This document shows, piece after piece, positions 59,286-64,000 of a stretch of DNA of 64,000 nt (the stretch's first letter is position 1; each line of letters begins with the position of its first letter). The DNA is from Arthrobacter sp. YN. Its GTDB lineage: Bacteria > Actinomycetota > Actinomycetes > Actinomycetales > Micrococcaceae. A program made the position numbers and the translations under genes. The notes beneath the pieces are model-generated. The model was not told where the DNA came from. It was given only the letters and a program-made list of their open reading frames with translations, and did no database searches. The stretch is taken from positions 372,001-436,000 of the forward strand of contig NZ_CP022436.1 of NCBI RefSeq assembly GCF_002224285.1, in the 5' to 3' direction.

Positions 59286-60487
59286 GCTCTACCAGCACTG
59301 ATTTCCAGGACGCCGGCGCCGTGAAAGGCGGCGGGGTCCTGGAAACACGCTTGATCGACATCGACCAGGAGAAATTCGCCAGTGACGTCTGGGGGAGAAC
59401 CGCCCTGCTGACCCGCGGTGTCAGCGACTTCTCCGATGTGTTCTCAGCCAGCGCAGTGGACGAATTGGTTTCCCGGCGCGGGCTGCGGACGCCTTTCCTG
59501 CGCGTCGCCAAGGGCGGTTCCACGCTTCCTGAGTCCTCCTACACGTCTCCGGCAGGGGTCGGCGCCACCATCTCCGACCAACTTGATGACACGGCGTTGT
59601 GGCGCAAATTCGCTGACGGAGCCACCCTCGTCCTGCAGGCGCTGCACCGCACGTGGGAGCCTGTGTCGAGTTTCAGTTCGCGGCTGAGCACTGAGCTTGG
59701 CCATCCTGTGCAGGCAAACGCGTACATCACCCCGCCGCAGAACCGGGGCTTCGATGACCACTACGACGTCCATGACGTCTTCGTGCTGCAGATCGAGGGA
59801 ACCAAGCGCTGGATCATCCATGAACCGGTCCACGTAGACCCGCTGCGAAGCCAACCTTGGACGGATCGCCGCTCCGCCGTCGAAGAGGCCGCTCAAGGCG
59901 CGGCGTACATCGACACGGTCCTCGAGCCGGGCGATGTCCTTTACCTGCCACGAGGCTGGCTCCACGCCGCCCAGGCGAAGGGGAAAGTCTCCATCCATCT
60001 CACCTTGGGAATCCACACCTGGACCCGCCATGCGTTGGCCGAACACCTGGCACAGGCCGCGCTTGCCGCGCTCTGTGACGATCCAGGGATGCGCCGGTCC
60101 TTGCCATTGGGCGTCGACGGACCTGAAGAGGAGATGGCTGCAGTCCGCGAACGTCTCGCGGCCGCTGTCCTTGAAGCCGATACCACGTCCCTTTTCCACC
60201 GCGCCCGAAGGGGACAAGGGCGTCCGGCTCCGCTTGGTCCGGTGGCCCAGCTCGCGGCCATTGACGGACTCAGGCCAGAGTCGCTGGTTCGTCTTCGGGA
60301 GGCCCTGGAAGCACGGTTTGATGGCTCACGCCTCACCACCCGCGTCGGTTGGCTGGACTTCCCCGAGGAAGATCTGCCGTCCGTGCGGCGCCTGCTGGAG
60401 GGTGGGGATTACCTCGCGGCGGACATCGGCCTGGAACTGGCCGGGAGGTTGTTGCGCGCAGGAGTTCTTGTCCCTGTCGCACAATGA
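59282..60487 (+). CDS. JmjC-like cupin 2-oxoglutarate/Fe(II) oxygenase (cupin_4 family)
   Basis: 401 residues. The cupin_4/JmjC fold is seen in YITPPQNRGFDDHYDVHDVF, with metal ligands HYD (His, Asp) and the distal His in LEPGDVLYLPRGWLHAAQAK. IEGTKRWIIHEP is the usual neighbour. A C-terminal winged/dimerisation region follows. Bacterial relatives such as YcfD/RoxA hydroxylate ribosomal proteins, and human FIH hydroxylates repeat proteins on Asn, Asp or His. It starts at TTG inside the stop of the repeat-peptide gene and its stop overlaps the next ATG. The substrate is unknown; the repeat peptide is the first candidate. Confidence 0.88.
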   Translation: MSSTSTDFQDAGAVKGGGVLETRLIDIDQEKFASDVWGRTALLTRGVSDFSDVFSASAVDELVSRRGLRTPFLRVAKGGSTLPESSYTSPAGVGATISDQLDDTALWRKFADGATLVLQALHRTWEPVSSFSSRLSTELGHPVQANAYITPPQNRGFDDHYDVHDVFVLQIEGTKRWIIHEPVHVDPLRSQPWTDRRSAVEEAAQGAAYIDTVLEPGDVLYLPRGWLHAAQAKGKVSIHLTLGIHTWTRHALAEHLAQAALAALCDDPGMRRSLPLGVDGPEEEMAAVRERLAAAVLEADTTSLFHRARRGQGRPAPLGPVAQLAAIDGLRPESLVRLREALEARFDGSRLTTRVGWLDFPEEDLPSVRRLLEGGDYLAADIGLELAGRLLRAGVLVPVAQ

Positions 60488-61392
60488 CATCCCCGGCGGC
60501 CGCAACGGGACGCTTCTTCTGCGCGGAAACTGCCCGGGTGCGCGGCGACTCGATGGCAGGCACAGCGTCACCCGGCCTCGTCTGGGTCCTCATTGAGTAC
60601 CGGGGCGCGTGGCCGCCCAACGGCTTTGACGCCCTTGATCTGGAGGCGGGGACCAAAGCGCTCGTCATCACTGCCGCGCGGACGGCAAATGCGCGGATTC
60701 TCCTGGTGCGGCGGCCCGGCCCTCGACGCCGCCCGGGTCCGGGCAGATGGGCCGTACTTCGCCATGAAAGCGCCGGCGCCTATCGACAGCACTGGGGAAC
60801 GTGGGAGCGGGATGAGGACCTCGCCGGGATAGTTTCAGCCCTGGCATCTCCCGGGGAGCCCGGTTTTCCCCCGGTCATCATGGTCTGCGCCCACGGTCAG
60901 CACGACCCCTGCTGCGCAGTGTGGGGTCGCCCCGTGGGACGTGCACTCAGCGAGCGGTGGCCGGAGTTGGTGTGGGAGTGCTCCCACGTTGGCGGTGACA
61001 GGTTTGCGGCCAACGTGGTGATCGCTCCGGACGGCGTGTATTACGGAGGGCTCGACGCCGGGTCCGCCGTGGCCACCGTTGAGGAGCACTTCGCCGACCG
61101 TATCCACGCCGGGTATCTACGTGGCTATACGGATCTTTTGCCGCCCCAGCAAGCCGCGGTGGTGGCAGTGCTGGGGCAGTTCGGTCCTGCCGGCCGGCAG
61201 GATTTTGTGGTCACTGGGACCTTGCGGGAGGGCGACCACTGGCGCATCCAGATCACTGGCCGGCCGCCCCATCCGGCGCATATCGAGGTGGAATTGCGGG
61301 CCAGCCACGCACCGCAGAGGCAGCTGACCTGCCGGGCGCCGGCGGAGGGCTCGGTCATCGTCTACGAAACCCTTTCCATCCGCATAAACTGA
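60484..61392 (+). CDS. Sucrase/ferredoxin-like (thioredoxin-like [2Fe-2S]) protein
   Basis: 302 residues of the Suc_Fer-like family. Cys ligand candidates lie in FFCAETARVRGDSMAGT and VMVCAHGQHDPCCAVWGRP, with ECSHVGGDRFAANVVIAPDG completing the thioredoxin-like cluster fold. It may hold a [2Fe-2S] cluster and transfer electrons. The ATG 60484 overlaps the oxygenase stop (ATGA), making a coupled three-gene set with the repeat peptide. The C-terminal domain (REGDHWRIQITGRPPHPAHI) is typical. The open frame upstream to 60349 is not real. Confidence 0.88.
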   Translation: MTSPAAATGRFFCAETARVRGDSMAGTASPGLVWVLIEYRGAWPPNGFDALDLEAGTKALVITAARTANARILLVRRPGPRRRPGPGRWAVLRHESAGAYRQHWGTWERDEDLAGIVSALASPGEPGFPPVIMVCAHGQHDPCCAVWGRPVGRALSERWPELVWECSHVGGDRFAANVVIAPDGVYYGGLDAGSAVATVEEHFADRIHAGYLRGYTDLLPPQQAAVVAVLGQFGPAGRQDFVVTGTLREGDHWRIQITGRPPHPAHIEVELRASHAPQRQLTCRAPAEGSVIVYETLSIRIN

Positions 61393-61424
61393 CACGTGCG
61401 GACCGCAGGCACCAACTGCCAGAT

Positions 61425-61580
61425 CTAGCGCGATTCCGGATCATCGGGCGGATCCATGTCCAGCGGCGAATCGAGGAGGCCCGGTGGTTTGGGCACGCGG
61501 GCCAGCAGCAGGCAGACCACCGTCAACCATGCGACGGCAACGGTCAACACCTCCGCCCACACCGATGCTCCGAGTTCCAT
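61425..61580 (-). CDS. Small single-span membrane protein, 51 aa
   Basis: A 51-codon frame from ATG 61580: MELGASVWAEVLTVAVAWLT then VVCLLLARVPKPPGLL, one predicted transmembrane helix, and an acidic Pro-rich tail (DMDPPDDPESR). It has protein-like composition and fills the gap between the ferredoxin-like gene and the spermidine-synthase-like gene. No recognised family and a weak RBS. Confidence 0.5.
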   Translation of the reverse strand: MELGASVWAEVLTVAVAWLTVVCLLLARVPKPPGLLDSPLDMDPPDDPESR

Positions 61581-61663
61581 GTAGAGATCATAGGGCTCCA
61601 GAGGCCGTAAAGGTAAGTAGCCTTACCTTCGATGTGACCGTTCGGAGTAATGTGGCGCTCCAC

Positions 61664-61675
61664 TAGGCTTGAAGC
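61664..61675 (+). promoter_or_regulatory. -10 box of a leaderless promoter for the uORF
   Basis: TAGGCT (61664-61669) lies 6 nt before ATG 61676. The transcript would then begin at or near the ATG of the 7-codon ORF. Confidence 0.6.
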
Positions 61676-61699
61676 ATGACTCAAGCAGGGCTGAAGTAG
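61676..61699 (+). CDS. 7-codon leader ORF (MTQAGLK) overlapping the spermidine-synthase-like start
   Basis: ATG 61676 to TAG 61697-61699 encodes MTQAGLK. The stop and the GTG start of the next gene overlap as TAGTG. With a TANNNT box 6 nt upstream of this ATG, ribosomes would load on the leaderless ATG and reinitiate. The peptide or its translation may regulate the gene. This reading is an inference. Confidence 0.5.
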   Translation: MTQAGLK

Positions 61700-62619
61700 T
61701 GGCGAAACGCGGCAAACCCAACAGGTCCCAGAGGTCGACGACGGGAGTCGTCGAGGTGCCTTCCGGCACCCGTCCTGATGGTCCGGTCGCGGGGGTCTAC
61801 TACATCGATACCGGCGACTGCGAGCTCATCCCGGACCAGGACAACTCCAACGGCTGGCTGCTGAAGATCAACGGTGTGATGAGCTCCCACATTGACCTCG
61901 CGGATCCGCTGTTCCTGGATTTTGAGTACATGCGCTGGATCGCTGCCTTGGTGGAGTCGCGTTGGCCGCCGGAGCAGAAACCGAAGCTGCGGGCCTTGCA
62001 CCTCGGCGGGGGAGCCTGCTCCATGGCGCGCTACTTCCACGCCGCCTACCCGGAAGCCCGGCAGGTAGTGGTGGAACTGGACGGCAAACTGGCCGATTAT
62101 GTGCGCGGATGGTTCGACCTTCCCAAGGCGCCGTTGTTGAGGCTCCGGGTGGGCGAAGCCCGGCAGGTCACTGAATCCCTCACCCCGGACACCCGGGACC
62201 TCATCATCCGCGACGTCTTCGCCGGTGCCTTCACGCCCCGTGCGCTGACCACCCGCGAATTCACGGCGCATGCCGACGCGGTGCTTGCCCCCGACGGCCT
62301 GTACGTGGTCAACTCCGGGGACGCTCCTGACCTCAAGAATGCCCGGGCAGATGCCGCGACCATCGCGGATACGTTCGAGCACACCATGATCATCGCGGAC
62401 CCTGCCATGCTCAAGGGCCGCCGTTACGGCAACATGATCATGGCCGGCAGCCACGAACCTTTCGGAGATGACCCCACGCTGGTCCGCAAGCTCCTGGGCG
62501 GAGGCGTCCCGGCGCACATCTGGGATGATGCGAAAGTGCGGTCTTTCGCGGCGGGAACCCCGGTGCGGCATGACCCTGTAGCCGTGCCCGCGGCCGAACC
62601 CTCAGTTGCGGCTGAGTGA
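61699..62619 (+). CDS. Spermidine synthase-like (fused-free) methyltransferase-fold protein
   Basis: 306 residues of the spermidine/spermine synthase superfamily: YYIDTGDCELIPDQDNSNGW, INGVMSSHIDLADPLFLDFE, the SAM-type LRALHLGGGACSMARYFHAA (motif I), YPEARQVVVELDGKLADYVR and LIIRDVFAGAFTPRALTTRE. The catalytic Asp typical of true aminopropyltransferases appears as RDVFAGA. It may be a polyamine enzyme or a related methyltransferase. GTG 61699 was chosen over TTG 61669, supported by the TAGTG coupling and AGGG eight nt upstream. It converges with the ABC exporter (18-bp overlap). Confidence 0.82.
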   Translation: MAKRGKPNRSQRSTTGVVEVPSGTRPDGPVAGVYYIDTGDCELIPDQDNSNGWLLKINGVMSSHIDLADPLFLDFEYMRWIAALVESRWPPEQKPKLRALHLGGGACSMARYFHAAYPEARQVVVELDGKLADYVRGWFDLPKAPLLRLRVGEARQVTESLTPDTRDLIIRDVFAGAFTPRALTTREFTAHADAVLAPDGLYVVNSGDAPDLKNARADAATIADTFEHTMIIADPAMLKGRRYGNMIMAGSHEPFGDDPTLVRKLLGGGVPAHIWDDAKVRSFAAGTPVRHDPVAVPAAEPSVAAE

Positions 62620-64000
62620 GCTGTTCCACGCCTCCCACAATGTGGCGTAACGGCCCCCGCGGGCCAGCAGTTCCTGATGCGGGCCCGACTCGATAATCCG
62701 TCCCTGCTCCATCACCACAACGGTGTCCGCCGACGCTGCTTGTGATAAACGGTGTGCGATTACCACGGACGTCCGGCCCGCCAACGCGGCTTCGGCCGCC
62801 TGGTCCAGCATGGTGGCCGAGCCGGTTCCCGCCTCAGCAGTAGCTTCGTCGAGGACCGCGATGGGCGGATCCTTGAGCATGAGCCGGGCAAGCGCCAGTT
62901 GCTGTGCTTGTTCGGGGGTGAGCTGGTGGCCGCCGGCGCCTACGGACGTCTCCAGTCCGTCGTCGAGCGTGTTCATCCACGTAGCCCCCACGGCGGCGAG
63001 GACGCGCGGGAGTTCTGCGGGGGAAGCGTCCGGCTTGGCAAGCTTGAGGTCCTCGGCCAGCGTTCCGGAGAAGACGTGAACCTCCTGGCTGACCATCGCG
63101 ACCCTCGAGTGCAGGTCCGCGGGGGCTGCGGCGGCTGAGTCGAGCCCACCCACCCAGGCGGTCCCGCTGTCCGGGTGTTCCAGACCCATGATGACCTTGG
63201 CCAGGGTGGTCTTTCCGGCTCCTGAGGTGCCGACGATCGCAACCCGCTCGCCTGGTCGTACTGTGAGCGAGACGCCGTGGAGGGCGGGCCGCTGGCCCGG
63301 GTAGGCGAAGGTGACGTTGTCCAGGACGATGCTGGAATCAGGGCCGCGGGAATCGGCGGTTGGGGAGGTCTTGGCCGTTGACATGGTCAGCCCGAACATG
63401 CGCCCCAGGCCGGCAGCGGCTTTCTGGAGTTCATCGAACTGCCCCAGGACCAGTCCGATCGGATCGAACAGCCGGTAGAAGTACAGCGCAGCCGCGGTCG
63501 CCGCACCAATAGTCACGATGCCCTCGGCGTGAAGCCAGAAGCCCACCGCCAGCACCGCGGACAGGCCTATTAGCTCCGCAAGGTTGAGGCGGTTGTAGAA
63601 CCGGGTCAGGTAACTGACGCCTTTGAGCGCGTGGCCGATGTTCTCCTGGGAAGCAGCTGCCACCAGCTCCGCATGGCGCGACCCGAGACCCAACGCCAGG
63701 ACCGACGGTGAGCCATGGACGGTCTCGATGATCTGTTCGGTCCGGTTGGCCTCGGTGATGCGGACGGTCCGGTATATGGGGGCGGTCCGTCTGAGGAACC
63801 ACCGCAGCGTGAACACCTGCAGGGGTGCGGCGATGAGGACGGCCACTGCGAAGCGCCAGTCGATGACCCCCAGGCCCAGCAACGTGACGGCGATCGTGAA
63901 GGCTGCGCTGGTAAACGCGGGCAGCACTCCGGATATGGCCTCGCTGACAGCCTCGACATCGCCGGACACGCGGGCCACGACATCGCCGATGCCCGCCTTT
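62602..64000 (-). CDS. ABC exporter with fused permease and ATPase domains (5' end outside window)
   Basis: The frame is open at the window's right edge (AGIGDVVARVSGDVEAVSEA) and extends beyond it; about 466 residues are visible. It has a six-helix-type membrane domain remnant (AAFTIAVTLLGLGVIDWRFA), then a nucleotide-binding domain: Walker A VGTSGAGKTTLAKVI, signature-region TPEQAQQLALARLMLKDPPI and Walker B VLDEATAEA. The signature reads LTPEQAQQ instead of LSGGQ, so ATP hydrolysis may be asymmetric, as in heterodimeric exporters. The H-loop is in VIAHRLSQAASADTVVVMEQ. The partner gene would lie outside the window. Confidence 0.86.
   Translation of the reverse strand, partial: KAGIGDVVARVSGDVEAVSEAISGVLPAFTSAAFTIAVTLLGLGVIDWRFAVAVLIAAPLQVFTLRWFLRRTAPIYRTVRITEANRTEQIIETVHGSPSVLALGLGSRHAELVAAASQENIGHALKGVSYLTRFYNRLNLAELIGLSAVLAVGFWLHAEGIVTIGAATAAALYFYRLFDPIGLVLGQFDELQKAAAGLGRMFGLTMSTAKTSPTADSRGPDSSIVLDNVTFAYPGQRPALHGVSLTVRPGERVAIVGTSGAGKTTLAKVIMGLEHPDSGTAWVGGLDSAAAAPADLHSRVAMVSQEVHVFSGTLAEDLKLAKPDASPAELPRVLAAVGATWMNTLDDGLETSVGAGGHQLTPEQAQQLALARLMLKDPPIAVLDEATAEAGTGSATMLDQAAEAALAGRTSVVIAHRLSQAASADTVVVMEQGRIIESGPHQELLARGGRYATLWEAWNSSLSRN

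Overview
The window is a 64-kb piece of a high-GC actinobacterial chromosome. It fits best with Arthrobacter/Paenarthrobacter (Micrococcaceae). The support is a C50-carotenoid cluster with a heterodimer-type lycopene cyclase, mycothiol-dependent maleylpyruvate isomerase in a gentisate cluster, a DUF222/HNH protein, many GTG starts, and several genes whose start lies 6-7 nt after a TANNNT box (leaderless transcripts). Genus is inferred from gene content and no database was searched. I see no rRNA, tRNA, CRISPR array, insertion sequence or phage genes.

Layout. 1-512: end of a GH65 phosphorylase. 547-6689: PucR regulator divergent from an operon of FMN hydroxy-acid oxidase, polar amino-acid ABC transporter and RidA. 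6853-12795: zinc-finger sigma factor, two unknown proteins, DHA2 efflux pump divergent from a GH26-like glycosidase, MarR, methyltransferase. 12934-14248: structured leader followed by a PheS/PheT-like ligase broken by a +1 frameshift. 14344-17072: lipoprotein, DUF222/HNH, TspO-like protein. 17184-24212: carotenoid operon idi-crtE-crtB-crtI-crtYe-[crtYf-crtEb fusion], all coupled by overlapping start and stop codons, bracketed by two MarR genes sharing an operator-like sequence. 24209-27169: CPBP protein, degenerate EAL protein, SGNH hydrolase. 27240-33520: complete 3-hydroxybenzoate to gentisate to fumarate + pyruvate cluster, with an IclR regulator and two matching palindromes. 33600-37507: HEAT-repeat protein, XRE regulator, ilvD. 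37636-40343: RuMP formaldehyde genes hxlA/hxlB divergent from a LuxR regulator, with a perfect inverted repeat between. 40506-47890: ANTAR regulator, LysR/EamA pair, membrane proteins, META lipoprotein, glutaminase, MFS exporter. 47965-53493: small acidic protein, glycine-rich protein, pxpA and a reduced pxpC without pxpB, MBL hydrolase, VOC protein, DUF445. 53544-58858: GDPD, AzlCD, TetR, thiamine-binding protein, O-methyltransferase, GNAT. 58962-61392: a coupled three-gene set made of an Asp/Gly/Ala repeat peptide, a JmjC-type cupin oxygenase and a sucrase/ferredoxin-like protein. 61425-64000: small membrane protein, 7-codon leader ORF overlapping a spermidine-synthase-like gene, ABC exporter cut by the window end.

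The best candidates for something undescribed are the repeat peptide + JmjC oxygenase + thioredoxin-like ferredoxin operon (a possible peptide-modification system), the structured leader with its single-chain PheRS-like ligase and CCC-C/CTA frameshift site, and the leaderless 7-codon uORF in front of the spermidine-synthase homologue. All three are inferences from sequence.
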